Assembly (NCBI GenBank): GCA_002407845.1
Contig: DHPK01000026.1
Coordinates: forward strand, 8,232-72,231
Direction: 5' to 3'
Source of the DNA: Leptolinea sp. UBA5366
Lineage (GTDB): Bacteria > Chloroflexota > Anaerolineae > Anaerolineales > Anaerolineaceae
Length of the DNA stretch: 64,000 bases
The notes under the pieces are model-generated. The model ran no database searches. It saw nothing but the letters and a program-made list of their open reading frames with translations, and was not told the origin of the DNA. This document shows positions 1-8,067 of this stretch, in pieces. The stretch's first letter is position 1. Each line of letters begins with the position of its first letter. Both the position numbers and the translations under genes were made by a program.

Positions 1-197
1 ATGATTTGATCAAAGAAGGTAAATACTTTGCAACTGGCGAAAATAGCCCTGTGAAGATTGCAGAAAAAGGGATTGAAATTGCAAAAGCAATTTTAATTGA
101 TGGCGCTGATATGTGGAGCTATCCAGATATCACTTTTACTGAAGCATTTGCAGTTACAATCGACAATGTCGATGAACACTACGATTTTGGTTTCTAA
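1..197 (+). CDS. Sugar ABC transporter substrate-binding protein, C-terminal end (partial)
   Basis: The reading frame is open from base 3 to a TAA at 195-197, so the gene begins upstream of the window. The visible 64 or so residues (TGENSPVKIAEKG, then DITFTEAFAVTIDNVDEHYDFGF) read like the last helices and strands of a type I periplasmic sugar-binding protein (RbsB-like). Such a protein would be extracytoplasmic and deliver sugar to an ABC permease. This is family resemblance only; the ligand cannot be named. It converges on the ribosomal cluster through the terminator at 233-260. Confidence 0.5.
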   Translation, partial: DLIKEGKYFATGENSPVKIAEKGIEIAKAILIDGADMWSYPDITFTEAFAVTIDNVDEHYDFGF

Positions 198-232
198 TTA
201 GAATCTTCTTATTACGAAATATTGTTTAGCAA

Positions 233-260
233 AAAACCGCCGAAATTCATCGGCGGTTTT
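233..260. terminator. Bidirectional intrinsic terminator
   Basis: An 11-bp perfect stem, AAAACCGCCGA with TCGGCGGTTTT, encloses a 6-base loop. On the minus strand it is followed by a run of six T, so it should end the rpsI transcript. On the plus strand it is followed by TTTTCATT and can also end the sugar-binding protein transcript. Confidence 0.9.
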
Positions 261-299
261 CATTATCCAAGTGTGTCTCCAACCGGACACCTGAGCGAA

Positions 300-695
300 T
301 TAACGCTTGGTGTAAGTCGGGGCCTTGCGGGCGCGTTTCAAACCTGGCTTCTTGCGTTCCTTGATGCGCGGGTCGCGCGTCAGCAGTCCGGCATGGCTCA
401 AAGACGGTTTCAATGTTTCATCCATCTTCACGAGTGCCCGTGCCAGTCCGAGGCGAACTGCGTCGGTCTGACCCGTAACGCCGCCGCCATTGACATGCAC
501 AGAAACATCGTAACCGGATTGATCCTGGTTAATCGCGGTGAATGGACCCAAAATGGATTCCACATCCCCTAACCGATTGAAATAATCGGCAATCTGTTTC
601 TCGTTGATAACGAAATCTCCGCTGCCGGCACTGATGCGGACGCGAGCAATGCTTTCCTTGCGGCGGCCAATTCCTTCATAATATCGTCCGGCCAT
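300..695 (-). CDS. rpsI: Ribosomal protein S9 (uS9)
   Basis: The 131-residue product has the S9 pattern: GRRKESIARVR near the start, the glycine-rich VNGGGVTGQ segment, and the basic tail ending in YTKR that reaches the ribosomal P site. It is the last gene of the cluster, 3 bases after rplM, the usual L13-S9 pair, and ends just before the terminator at 233-260. Length is normal for the family. Confidence 0.98.
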   Translation of the reverse strand: MAGRYYEGIGRRKESIARVRISAGSGDFVINEKQIADYFNRLGDVESILGPFTAINQDQSGYDVSVHVNGGGVTGQTDAVRLGLARALVKMDETLKPSLSHAGLLTRDPRIKERKKPGLKRARKAPTYTKR

Positions 696-698
696 ATC

Positions 699-1142
699 TT
701 ATGCTCCTTTTAGTTCTACACGAGTAGGATTCTGCGCACTATGCGGATGATCGTTTCCAGCATAGATCTTCAATCTTTTCATTAATGCCCGACCATGTTT
801 GTTATGCGGAAGCATGCCCCAAACTGCGGATTCAATCACACGGTCCGGATAGGTTTGCATCATCGTCTTCAAGTTTGTTTCTTTCAGACCGCCTGGATAC
901 CCGGAGTGGCGATAATACATCTTCGTCAGCATTTTCTTGGGGCTGATCGCCAAACTTCCTGCGTTAACCACGACGACAAAATCACCCATCTTAACGCCCG
1001 GTGTAAAGCAGGCTTTATGTTTTCCCAGCAAATAACTTGCGATCTGGGTCGCTAATCGGCCAATGTTCTGCCCATTCGCGTCAACAAGCAGCCATTCGCT
1101 TTCAGGTTCACCCTTGATGACATAGGTCTTTTCCACAGTCAT
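699..1142 (-). CDS. rplM: Ribosomal protein L13 (uL13)
   Basis: Recognised by WLLVDANGQNIGRLATQIA and by the conserved GMLPHNKHGRALMKRLKIYAG block; 147 residues from the chosen ATG. The frame extends six codons upstream to a TTG at 1160, but the ATG at 1142 matches the family start and has GGAATTGGAGAA just before it. L13 is an early-assembly protein of the large subunit. The gene lies 30 bases after truA and 3 before rpsI. Confidence 0.97.
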   Translation of the reverse strand: MTVEKTYVIKGEPESEWLLVDANGQNIGRLATQIASYLLGKHKACFTPGVKMGDFVVVVNAGSLAISPKKMLTKMYYRHSGYPGGLKETNLKTMMQTYPDRVIESAVWGMLPHNKHGRALMKRLKIYAGNDHPHSAQNPTRVELKGA

Positions 1143-1172
1143 TTCTCCAATTCCAATCAATCAATTTTTCCA

Positions 1173-1964
1173 TTATTTCACAGTTTCAGCGTAATTCACT
1201 TTGACCAGGCTCAATCCTTTTGCCGGGGCGATCCCGGGTTTTGCCGCTTCGCCGCGCAGAACTGCGCGCTCCCAATCATCCCAGCTCAGCCAGCCGCAGT
1301 CAACCATGTGCTGAAGCATAACCATGCGCCGGACCATATGATAGAGAAATCCATCGGCTTGAACCTCAAAATAGATCTCGTTTTCTGGTCCCGGGAACCA
1401 ATCGGCGTTCATTACCTGACGTTTCGTAGCGCCGTTCTTCCGGGGCGGGGAACCAAAGGCACGAAAGTCATGTTCGCCGACGAGCACTTTTGCAGTGGTT
1501 TTCAATCGCTCCAAATCCATCGCTGGCCAGATTCGCCACTTGTACCGCTCTTTCAGCGGTTCTCGCACCGCGCTCTGATAAATTCGATAGCGGTAAACGC
1601 GAGATTGCGCATCATAGCGGGGATGGAAGGAATCGGCCGCTGGTTCAACGTTCAGGATAGCGATATCTTCGGGCAGTTCGGCATTCAGCGCGGCTTTCAG
1701 CTTTTCACAGCCGTGAGCCCAGCGAAGATCTGCCGAAAAAACCTGACCTTCGGCGTGAACGCCGGTGTCAGTCCGGCCTGCACCGATGATCGTCGTTTCT
1801 TCCCATCCCAATCGTTTCAGTGCTGATTCGATCTCAGCCTGAATCGTCCGAACCCCTGTCTGGCGTTGAAAACCCCAAAAGTTGGTCCCGTCGTAAGAAA
1901 CTGTAAATTTGTAACGTGCTGAAGTCTCAAGTAAGGGAGAATCTCCCTCTGGAGACCTACTCAC
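1173..1964 (-). CDS. truA: tRNA pseudouridine(38-40) synthase TruA
   Basis: TruA isomerises uridines 38-40 of the tRNA anticodon arm to pseudouridine. The sequence shows the core YKFTVSYDGTNFWGFQRQ and the catalytic-aspartate motif GAGRTDTGVHAEGQV, then RYDAQSRVYRYRI and the FLYHMVRRMV segment. The open frame reaches back to 2075 inside rplQ, which cannot all be coding. The first sensible start is the GTG at 1964, which overlaps the rplQ stop by 8 bases, giving 263 residues with about 17 extra ahead of the usual start. Translation is therefore probably coupled to rplQ. The position after rplQ is the common bacterial one. Confidence 0.93.
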   Translation of the reverse strand: MSRSPEGDSPLLETSARYKFTVSYDGTNFWGFQRQTGVRTIQAEIESALKRLGWEETTIIGAGRTDTGVHAEGQVFSADLRWAHGCEKLKAALNAELPEDIAILNVEPAADSFHPRYDAQSRVYRYRIYQSAVREPLKERYKWRIWPAMDLERLKTTAKVLVGEHDFRAFGSPPRKNGATKRQVMNADWFPGPENEIYFEVQADGFLYHMVRRMVMLQHMVDCGWLSWDDWERAVLRGEAAKPGIAPAKGLSLVKVNYAETVK

Positions 1965-2337
1965 CGACAAGTTCGATGACAACCATTTCCGCTGCGTCGC
2001 CTTTACGCGGACCCAGCTTTGTAATGCGGGTGTACCCGCCGTTGCGTTTTTCAAAGCGCGGGGCGATATCGTCAAATAATTTCTTAGTTATTTCACGATC
2101 GTTGCCCAGTCTTGATGCCGCCAGTCTGGCTGCGTTCATCTTTTGAACTTTGTCGCCCTGATTGCCTTTTTTGGCAATCGTTATCAGTTTTTCAGCATCG
2201 TTGCGCATGGCATAAGCCTTTGTCTGAGTCGTGGTAATTTTTTCATGCTCAAACAACTGGCGGATCTGCGTGACCCGCAACAATTTGCGCTGCGATGATG
2301 TTCGTCCTAATTTATATCCTGCAACTCCATGCCGCAT
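1957..2337 (-). CDS. rplQ: Ribosomal protein L17 (bL17)
   Basis: The product begins MRHGVAGYKLGRTSSQRKLLR, the signature of L17, and is 126 residues, normal for bacteria. It includes the EKITTTQTKAYAMR segment. It follows rpoA by 5 bases and ends in TAG, overlapping the proposed GTG start of truA. L17 lies near the peptide exit tunnel. Confidence 0.98.
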   Translation of the reverse strand: MRHGVAGYKLGRTSSQRKLLRVTQIRQLFEHEKITTTQTKAYAMRNDAEKLITIAKKGNQGDKVQKMNAARLAASRLGNDREITKKLFDDIAPRFEKRNGGYTRITKLGPRKGDAAEMVVIELVGE

Positions 2338-2342
2338 TTCAG

Positions 2343-3308
2343 TTACTCCGTATCCTTATCTTTTTTGAGGTAGCCTTTTTCCTGCAGTTTTTCACGTAAT
2401 TCTTCAAGGCTCTTTTCGCCGAAATTACGGATTGACTTCACAGCGTCATCCCCTTTGTCCAACAAATCCAGCACATCCCCGACTGTCGCGACGCCCGTTC
2501 GTTTCAACGAGTTGAAGACCCGGACAGAAAGGTCCAGATTCTCAATCGGTGTTTCGGCAGTTTCGCTGGTGACATGAGCGTTATAAGGCTCAGGCACAAT
2601 CAGATCCGGCAGAATGTCTTCGCTGATTCCGGACACATAGCGGAGATGTTCGATCAATATTTTCGATGCAGTAATCAGAGCTGGCTGCGGCTGGATCGTT
2701 CCATCTGTCCAGATTTCGAGCTCCAATTTATCATAGTTCGTGCTTTGACCGTAGAGAGCAGAGCCGACATTCCAGTTCACCCGTTTGATTGGGCTAAAGA
2801 TGGCGTCGACCGGCAGTTCGCTGATCGGAAGCTGTTCCGACCGCTCGTTCGCAGGCATATAGCCGCGACCGCGTTTAACGGTCATATCAATCTCGATTTT
2901 TGCGTTAGGGCTGTCAACAGTGAAAAGATACAATTCAGGATTCAGGATTTCCACTTCAGCAGGGCATTGAATATCAGAAGCTGTTACTTCGCCTTCGCCA
3001 TTCACTTCCAAGCGAAGATGAGAAACATCACCCTCGAACATTTTGAGGCGGATCTGCTTAATTTGAAGCATAACCTGCAGAACGTCCTCGCGGACTCCCG
3101 GAATCGCGCTGAATTCATGCATCACATCAGAAATCCGGATGGAAGTCACTGCGACCCCTTCCAGCGATGAGAGCAAAACTCTGCGCAACGCATTGCCAAG
3201 AGTCACACCATAGCCGCGTTCAAGCGGATAAACTACAAATTTTCCGTAGTTTTCAGCCTCTCGTTCACGCTCTACTTTTGGTGTTACCATATTGCTTAAT
3301 GTAGCCAA
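2343..3308 (-). CDS. rpoA: RNA polymerase subunit alpha
   Basis: The 321-residue alpha subunit nucleates RNA polymerase assembly. The N-terminal dimerisation and beta-contact domain (about residues 1-230) contains PLERGYGVTLGNALRRVLLSSLEG. A linker leads to the C-terminal DNA and activator-binding domain (about 250-315) with RVFNSLKRTGVATVGDVLDL and RNFGEKSLEELREKL. It sits between rpsD and rplQ as usual. There is a 52-base gap to rpsD. Confidence 0.99.
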   Translation of the reverse strand: MATLSNMVTPKVEREREAENYGKFVVYPLERGYGVTLGNALRRVLLSSLEGVAVTSIRISDVMHEFSAIPGVREDVLQVMLQIKQIRLKMFEGDVSHLRLEVNGEGEVTASDIQCPAEVEILNPELYLFTVDSPNAKIEIDMTVKRGRGYMPANERSEQLPISELPVDAIFSPIKRVNWNVGSALYGQSTNYDKLELEIWTDGTIQPQPALITASKILIEHLRYVSGISEDILPDLIVPEPYNAHVTSETAETPIENLDLSVRVFNSLKRTGVATVGDVLDLLDKGDDAVKSIRNFGEKSLEELREKLQEKGYLKKDKDTE

Positions 3309-3360
3309 TTTTCACCCCTTTCCGATACAAATCATTACCTTGTACCGGCGCCTCGTTCGT

Positions 3361-4005
3361 TTACCGTGAGTAGAACTCAACGATCAGTTGTTCATTCACA
3401 TTTCCGTCAATTTCGCTTCTTTCTGGCAGACGGACAACTTTGCCGCTTAACACACTGGTATTGCGATCCAGCCATAATGGGCAAATGCGTTTGTCAGCAA
3501 CTTCTGCCAAATCTTTGAAGAGCGTCTTCTTGATGGAGTTTTCCCGAACTGAAATTTCATCGCCTGGATTCAGGATCATGGAAGGGATATCGCTTGGGAT
3601 GCCGTTCACTTTGAAATGGCCATGGGTGACCATCTGGCGGGCTTGTGCCCGATTCTCGGCATAGCCCATCCGATAAACAACGTTATCCAATCGCGTTTCA
3701 AGCAGCTGCAGCAGGTTCAAACCGGTCAGACCGGACTGGCGCACTGCGATGCCGTAAATGCGGCGGAACTGGCGTTCCAAAACGCCATATTTTCTTCTGA
3801 CTTTCTGTTTTGCGCGCAGCTGGCGTGAGTAGTCCGAAACCCGCTCGCCGCCACCGCGGCTGCTGCCTGATTTCCCATGATCGCCGGGAGCATAGGCGCG
3901 TTTTTCAAAGGCGCATTTGGCTGTGAAACAGCGTTCGCCTTTCAGAAACAATTTTTCATTTTCGCGTCGGCATAATTTGCATACCGACCCAGTGTATCGA
4001 GCCAT
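3361..4005 (-). CDS. rpsD: Ribosomal protein S4 (uS4), zinc-finger form
   Basis: The 214-residue product begins MARYTGSVCKLCRRENEKL and carries four N-terminal cysteines (C9, C12 and two more in the ERCFTAKC segment), the zinc-binding form of S4. The S4 RNA-binding domain (TRLDNVVYRMG, then QARQMVTHGHFKVNG) follows. S4 starts 30S assembly and often represses its own operon. Confidence 0.98.
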   Translation of the reverse strand: MARYTGSVCKLCRRENEKLFLKGERCFTAKCAFEKRAYAPGDHGKSGSSRGGGERVSDYSRQLRAKQKVRRKYGVLERQFRRIYGIAVRQSGLTGLNLLQLLETRLDNVVYRMGYAENRAQARQMVTHGHFKVNGIPSDIPSMILNPGDEISVRENSIKKTLFKDLAEVADKRICPLWLDRNTSVLSGKVVRLPERSEIDGNVNEQLIVEFYSR

Positions 4006-4026
4006 GAATTAAATTTCCTTTCGTAA

Positions 4027-4431
4027 CTATACGCGGCGTTTCTTTGGGGGGCGGCAACCATTATGAGGAACTGGTGTGATGTCCGAAATTGAGCGGACTT
4101 TCATTCCCATTCCCTGGACTGCACGAATCGCTGATTCGCGGCCGGGTCCCGGGCCTTTAATGATCAAATCAACTTCCTGAACTCCCATCGTTTGAGCAGT
4201 CTTGATCGCCTGTTCGGCGGCAAGGCGGGCGGCAAAAGGCGTGCTCTTGCGAGACCCTTTGTAACCGGACGAGCCTGAACTGCCCCAGCAGACCGGATTG
4301 CCCATGGCGTCGGTCACTGTGATGATCGTATTGTTAAAGGAAGCAAAAATGTGCACCTGAGCTGATCCCAGTGTGCGCTTTACTTTTCGTGCGGTTGACG
4401 CACGACGCGATGAGCGTACATTTTGAGCCAT
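4027..4431 (-). CDS. rpsK: Ribosomal protein S11 (uS11)
   Basis: Recognised by VHIFASFNNTIITVTDAMGN, the GPGPGRESAIRAVQ segment and the basic C-terminal NGCRPPKKRRV; 134 residues. S11 sits on the 30S platform. The gene follows rpsM after an unusually long 123-base spacer that contains the hairpin at 4482-4536, and precedes rpsD by 21 bases. Confidence 0.98.
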   Translation of the reverse strand: MAQNVRSSRRASTARKVKRTLGSAQVHIFASFNNTIITVTDAMGNPVCWGSSGSSGYKGSRKSTPFAARLAAEQAIKTAQTMGVQEVDLIIKGPGPGRESAIRAVQGMGMKVRSISDITPVPHNGCRPPKKRRV

Positions 4432-4481
4432 AAATTTCCTTTACCTTAAACCTGTTTCTGAAAAAACTGACTTCTGACAGC

Positions 4482-4536
4482 AAAAGGGTTACAGGCAGCC
4501 GCAGGGAGAAAGGACTTCCCAACCCGTAACCTTTTT
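4482..4536 (-). promoter_or_regulatory. Intergenic hairpin between rpsM and rpsK
   Basis: In mRNA sense, AAAAGGTTACGGG pairs with CCTGTAACCCTTTT (one extra base in the stem), and an inner GGGA/TCCC stem lies within the loop. It is followed by a short T run. It is either an attenuator or an r-protein binding site controlling rpsK, rpsD and rpoA relative to rpsM. The structure is read from the sequence; the function is inferred. Confidence 0.6.
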
Positions 4537-4554
4537 TGCAGTTCGAATGTCAAT

Positions 4555-4944
4555 TTATTTCTTTGTTGCTCCACGCCGGCGGCCGCGTCCTGCTACTGTC
4601 TTCTTCGGACCCTTCGCTGTGCGTGCATTTGTTCTGGTTCGCTGACCGCGGCACGGCAGATTTCTGCGGTGGCGCAGGCCGCGATAGCAGCCAATTTCCA
4701 CGAGGCGTTTAATGTTCATCTGAACTTCGCGGCGCAGATCGCCTTCAACAATGAAGTTTTTGGCAATATATTCGCGAAGCAAATTTTCGTCGTTGTCTGA
4801 CAGGTCTTTAACCCGAACGTCGGGGTTGACACCGGTTTCTCGCAGAATCCGCTGAGCCCGGTTCAGGCCAATACCATAAATATAGGTCAAACCAATTTCT
4901 ATCCGTTTGTTACGCGGAAGATCGACACCTTCAATTCTCGCCAT
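4555..4944 (-). CDS. rpsM: Ribosomal protein S13 (uS13)
   Basis: The 129-residue product begins MARIEGVDLPRNKRIEIGLTYIYGIG and has CYRGLRHRRNLPCRGQRTRTNARTRK-like basic C-terminal sequence, both diagnostic of S13, a 30S head protein that contacts the P-site tRNA and the 50S bridge. It starts 7 bases after rpmJ and probably uses the promoter upstream of rpmJ. Confidence 0.98.
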   Translation of the reverse strand: MARIEGVDLPRNKRIEIGLTYIYGIGLNRAQRILRETGVNPDVRVKDLSDNDENLLREYIAKNFIVEGDLRREVQMNIKRLVEIGCYRGLRHRRNLPCRGQRTRTNARTAKGPKKTVAGRGRRRGATKK

Positions 4945-4951
4945 AATTCTC

Positions 4952-5065
4952 TTATCCCTGTCGCTGTTTGTGCTTTGGGTTTTCGCAAATCACATACAAA
5001 CGGCCTGACCGTTTGACGATCTTGCATTTCGCACATCGTTTTTTAATTGATGAAGTAACCTTCAT
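4952..5065 (-). CDS. rpmJ: Ribosomal protein L36 (bL36), zinc form
   Basis: A 37-codon gene read on the minus strand: MKVTSSIKKRCAKCKIVKRS then GRLYVICENPKHKQRQG. The zinc ligands C11, C14, C27 and H32 (C-x2-C-x12-C-x4-H) are intact. It lies 7 bases upstream of rpsM and follows a GGGAGTG ribosome-binding site. In many bacteria infA precedes it; here a promoter does. Confidence 0.97.
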   Translation of the reverse strand: MKVTSSIKKRCAKCKIVKRSGRLYVICENPKHKQRQG

Positions 5066-5078
5066 TTTTACACTCCCT

Positions 5079-5096
5079 CGGATGCTCAACCATCCG
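5079..5096 (-). promoter_or_regulatory. Small hairpin next to the rpmJ ribosome-binding site
   Basis: CGGATG and CATCCG form a 6-bp perfect stem with a 6-base loop in the 5' leader, immediately before AGGGAGTG. Its position could modulate ribosome access; no function is shown. Confidence 0.5.
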
Positions 5097-5119
5097 GAAA
5101 ATTACATTATAGCCTGCCA

Positions 5120-5148
5120 ATTATACTTGCTATCAACAGATCTGTCAA
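5120..5148 (-). promoter_or_regulatory. Consensus sigma-70 promoter upstream of rpmJ
   Basis: On the minus strand TTGACA (5143-5148) and TATAAT (5120-5125) are separated by exactly 17 bases: a perfect consensus. A second TATAAT lies at 5106-5111. It lies in the 100-base gap between map and rpmJ, where infA usually sits, so it should drive rpmJ-rpsM-rpsK-rpsD-rpoA-rplQ independently of the upstream cluster. Confidence 0.92.
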
Positions 5149-5165
5149 AAAGTCAGACTGTTGTA

Positions 5166-5984
5166 TTACAACGCTTTTCGTCCCGCAACCGACACCGGCG
5201 GCTCCCCGTTTTCAAGCAGGGTCAGGATCAGCGGTCCTTCTTCCGTCACAGCCACACTGTGTTCAAAGTGAGCCGTCAGGCTCATGTCAGCTGATGAAAC
5301 TGCCCAGCCGTCATGCAGAACCTTGGTCGAAGCCGTGCCGACCAGAACCATCGGCTCAATCGCGATCGTCATTCCCGCTCGCAGTCGGACACCCTGGCCT
5401 TCGTTCCCGTAATTCGGCACCTGCGGCGCTTCCCACATCCGCCGACCGACGCCGTGCCCGGTATATTGCCGGGTGACATGCAGCCGATGGGTTTCGACGT
5501 ACTTTTGCACCGCGTGCGAAACGTCGCCGGTATAGAGACCGGGAACCATTTTCGCGATCCCCTCATAGAGGGAATTCTCTGTGACCTGCATCAGTTTCAA
5601 GGCTTCGTCTGTCACGTGTCCAACCCCGATTGTGAATGCCGAGTCCGCCACAAACCCCTTGTAGTTGGTTCCGCAGTCAACGGAAACGATGTCGCCCTCT
5701 TTCAGGACAATTTCGCGGTTCGGAATGCCATGCACCAGCACATTGTTGACGCTGACACAGGTGCTCGCCGGAAACGGAATGGGACCCGGAACGCCTTTGA
5801 AAGGCGAAGTCACGTAGTGTTCCTTCAGCACTTTTTCAGCCGCCGCATCCACGTCCCAGGTTGTTGCGCCTGGAACACAAGCCTCGCTTGCTGCTTTCAG
5901 CGCCAGGGCGTTGATAATTCCCGCCTGCCGCATGATCGCAAGTTCGTCTTTGGATTTGATGCTGATCTGGCGTTCCCAGCTCAT
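5166..5984 (-). CDS. map: Methionine aminopeptidase, type I
   Basis: This 272-residue enzyme removes the initiator methionine from nascent proteins. The metal-binding residues are in place: the two aspartates in VDCGTNYKGFVADSAFT, the histidine in YTGHGVGRRMWEAP, the glutamate in IAIEPMV, and a late glutamate in VAVTEEGPLIL. There is no N-terminal extension, so it is the type Ia form. The gene starts 2 bases after adk, the common secY-adk-map order. Confidence 0.97.
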   Translation of the reverse strand: MSWERQISIKSKDELAIMRQAGIINALALKAASEACVPGATTWDVDAAAEKVLKEHYVTSPFKGVPGPIPFPASTCVSVNNVLVHGIPNREIVLKEGDIVSVDCGTNYKGFVADSAFTIGVGHVTDEALKLMQVTENSLYEGIAKMVPGLYTGDVSHAVQKYVETHRLHVTRQYTGHGVGRRMWEAPQVPNYGNEGQGVRLRAGMTIAIEPMVLVGTASTKVLHDGWAVSSADMSLTAHFEHSVAVTEEGPLILTLLENGEPPVSVAGRKAL

Positions 5985-5986
5985 CG

Positions 5987-6673
5987 TTATTCTCTGCTCC
6001 GTCCGCCGCAGCTTTTCGACATCGCGTCATCGATCACGCGCAGAATATCTGCGCCGACCTGCTCAATCGTCTGATCTCCATCGATCGATCGCAGGATTCC
6101 CTGCTCCTGATAATAGGCAATCAGCGGGGCAGTCTGGGTTTGATAAACCTCAAGCCGCTTTTTGACTGTTTCCACTTTGTCATCATCCCGCTGATAGAGA
6201 CCTTTGCCGCAAATGTCGCAAATGCCTTTTTCTTTTTCGGGATTGAATATCGCGTGAAACACGTGTCCATCCGGACAAACCCAGCGGGCACTCAGCCGCT
6301 CGATCAGTTTTTCCGCGTCAACTTCGATGCAGGGAACGCAGGTGACAGATGCCTGAAAAGCATCAAACAGCATGCTGTCAAAAGCTTCAGCCTGTGCAGT
6401 TGTGCGCGGAAAACCATCGAGGATCGCTCCATTGGCACAATCAGGATTGGCGATTCTTTCTTTCACCATTTCGATCGTCACATCATCTGGAACAAGCTGA
6501 CCGGCATTCATGTAAACTTGCGCTTTTTTCCCCAGCTCAGTCTGATTCTTCAAGTTTTCGCGGAAGAGATCGCCTGTGCTGATGTGGGGATAATTCAGCT
6601 TTTCAGATAACAGTTTCGCCTGAGTGCCTTTTCCGGCACCCGGTGCGCCAAGCAGAACGATGTAAGTTCTCAT
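5987..6673 (-). CDS. adk: Adenylate kinase, long form with a lid domain
   Basis: Adk interconverts ATP + AMP and two ADP. The P-loop GAPGAGKGTQ is near the N terminus, the AMP site STGDLFRENL follows, then LDGFPRT. The long lid contains CPDGHVFH and CDICGKGLYQRDDD. The usual zinc lid has two CxxC pairs; here the first pair is reduced to one cysteine plus nearby Asp/His, so zinc ligation may be altered. The ATG at 6673 is preferred over the TTG at 6679 (228 residues). Confidence 0.96.
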   Translation of the reverse strand: MRTYIVLLGAPGAGKGTQAKLLSEKLNYPHISTGDLFRENLKNQTELGKKAQVYMNAGQLVPDDVTIEMVKERIANPDCANGAILDGFPRTTAQAEAFDSMLFDAFQASVTCVPCIEVDAEKLIERLSARWVCPDGHVFHAIFNPEKEKGICDICGKGLYQRDDDKVETVKKRLEVYQTQTAPLIAYYQEQGILRSIDGDQTIEQVGADILRVIDDAMSKSCGGRSRE

Positions 6674-6693
6674 TTTCAATCTACTTTCAAAAC

Positions 6694-8031
6694 TCAGCGA
6701 ATGAGTTTTTCTTCATAACCGTGCTGGCTCAGGTCGCTTTGCAGATAATCGATGATATCGCGAACCACACCAACCACAATCAGCATCCCTGACGAAGACA
6801 GCAGCATGGTCGACTGCGCGTTTGTCTTCAAAATTGCTCCCAAGATATAGGGCAGCACGGCGATCAAGCCGAGGAAGACTGCGCCTGGGAAGGTGATCCG
6901 GTTTTGGATCTTTGCCAGATATTTCTGCGTTTCCGCTCCAGCTGCCCGTCCGGGTACAACTGCGCCCTGCCGTTTCAAGCTGGTGCCATAATCATTGTTC
7001 ATGAAGGTCACACTGGTATAGAAGTAAGTGAATGCGACCACCAGAACGAAATACAAGATGATGTACAGCAGGCTTGAACCGCTCAGGTTGCTCTGGATCC
7101 AGACGGCTGCGTTTTTGATCCAAACTGTTTCCGAATTGACGAAAAAGCTTGCGATCAGCGCCGGGAAAGTGATGATCGACTGCGCAAAAATCAGCGGGAT
7201 CATGCCCACGCTGTTGACGCGCAGCGGCAGCGTCGTTGAACCGCCTGATTTGACACCGCGGTAGCCAATGCGCTGACCGGGGATCATCAGTTTGACATAA
7301 CGGGTTCCCTGCTGGATATAAACAATCGCGAAGACTGAAATCAGCAGGACGACGATCGAGATGATCAACACATACCAGCCCGAGGTGCGGTCGGCCAGGA
7401 TTCTGACCAAGTTGGTAGGCATCTGGGAAACGATACCGGAGAAGATAATCAATGACAGACCTTGCTGCTGGATACCATATTCAGAGATAATCTGACCCAG
7501 CCAGATGGCGATCATTGTTCCGGCGATCATTGTGCTGACATTCGCCAGCGTCGGCAGCAGTGAGCTGCCGCTCCAGCCGTAGTTATTTAGAACGGTCATG
7601 CCCGGGACGATCTGATTGAACAGACCAATCTGACCAATCGCTGACAGCAGCGCCATCGGGATCGTCAGGAACATCGTCCATTTTTCCATCCATTTTCGGC
7701 CTTCCCGCGGATCATTCTTCATCTTCTCTTCAATGGCCGGAATAATTGGCCCGAGCAGTTGAAGAATGATGGACGCGGTGATATACGGGTATACACCCAT
7801 CGCCATAATGGAGAACGATGATAAAGTACCACCGGACAAGATGTTCAGGACGCTGATCAGATCACCGGCGGCTGATTGGCTGGTTTTCAATGCTTGGATA
7901 ACCTGGGCATTGAATCCCGGCACAGGGATATTCGCGATCAATCGATACAGAACGAGTATTCCCAATGTCAACAGCAGCTTATTTCGGATGTCTGTTGACT
8001 TCCATATATAACGCCATGGGGATCGTTTCAT
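6694..8031 (-). CDS. secY: Protein translocase subunit SecY
   Basis: The 445-residue polytopic protein has the ten membrane spans of SecY, the channel of the Sec translocon. Diagnostic stretches are RNKLLLTLGILVLYRL, the plug-region ILSGGTLSSFSIMAMG, SLIIFSGIVS, and MIPGQRIGYRGVKSGGSTTLPLR near the large cytoplasmic loops. It follows rplO by 36 bases and precedes adk by 20, the standard spc-operon end. Confidence 0.98.
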   Translation of the reverse strand: MKRSPWRYIWKSTDIRNKLLLTLGILVLYRLIANIPVPGFNAQVIQALKTSQSAAGDLISVLNILSGGTLSSFSIMAMGVYPYITASIILQLLGPIIPAIEEKMKNDPREGRKWMEKWTMFLTIPMALLSAIGQIGLFNQIVPGMTVLNNYGWSGSSLLPTLANVSTMIAGTMIAIWLGQIISEYGIQQQGLSLIIFSGIVSQMPTNLVRILADRTSGWYVLIISIVVLLISVFAIVYIQQGTRYVKLMIPGQRIGYRGVKSGGSTTLPLRVNSVGMIPLIFAQSIITFPALIASFFVNSETVWIKNAAVWIQSNLSGSSLLYIILYFVLVVAFTYFYTSVTFMNNDYGTSLKRQGAVVPGRAAGAETQKYLAKIQNRITFPGAVFLGLIAVLPYILGAILKTNAQSTMLLSSSGMLIVVGVVRDIIDYLQSDLSQHGYEEKLIR

Positions 8032-8067
8032 TCTCTTAGTTCTCCTTTAAAACTCCGGCGAAGTTGA

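Noticed and set aside
222..572. Plus-strand reading frame opposite rpsI
   Set aside because: Shadow of rpsI; no coding character of its own.
1965..2075. Extended N terminus of TruA to 2075
   Set aside because: It lies wholly inside rplQ in another frame and has no counterpart in TruA.
5066..5165. infA between map and rpmJ
   Set aside because: Only 100 bases, and no IF1-like sequence in any frame.
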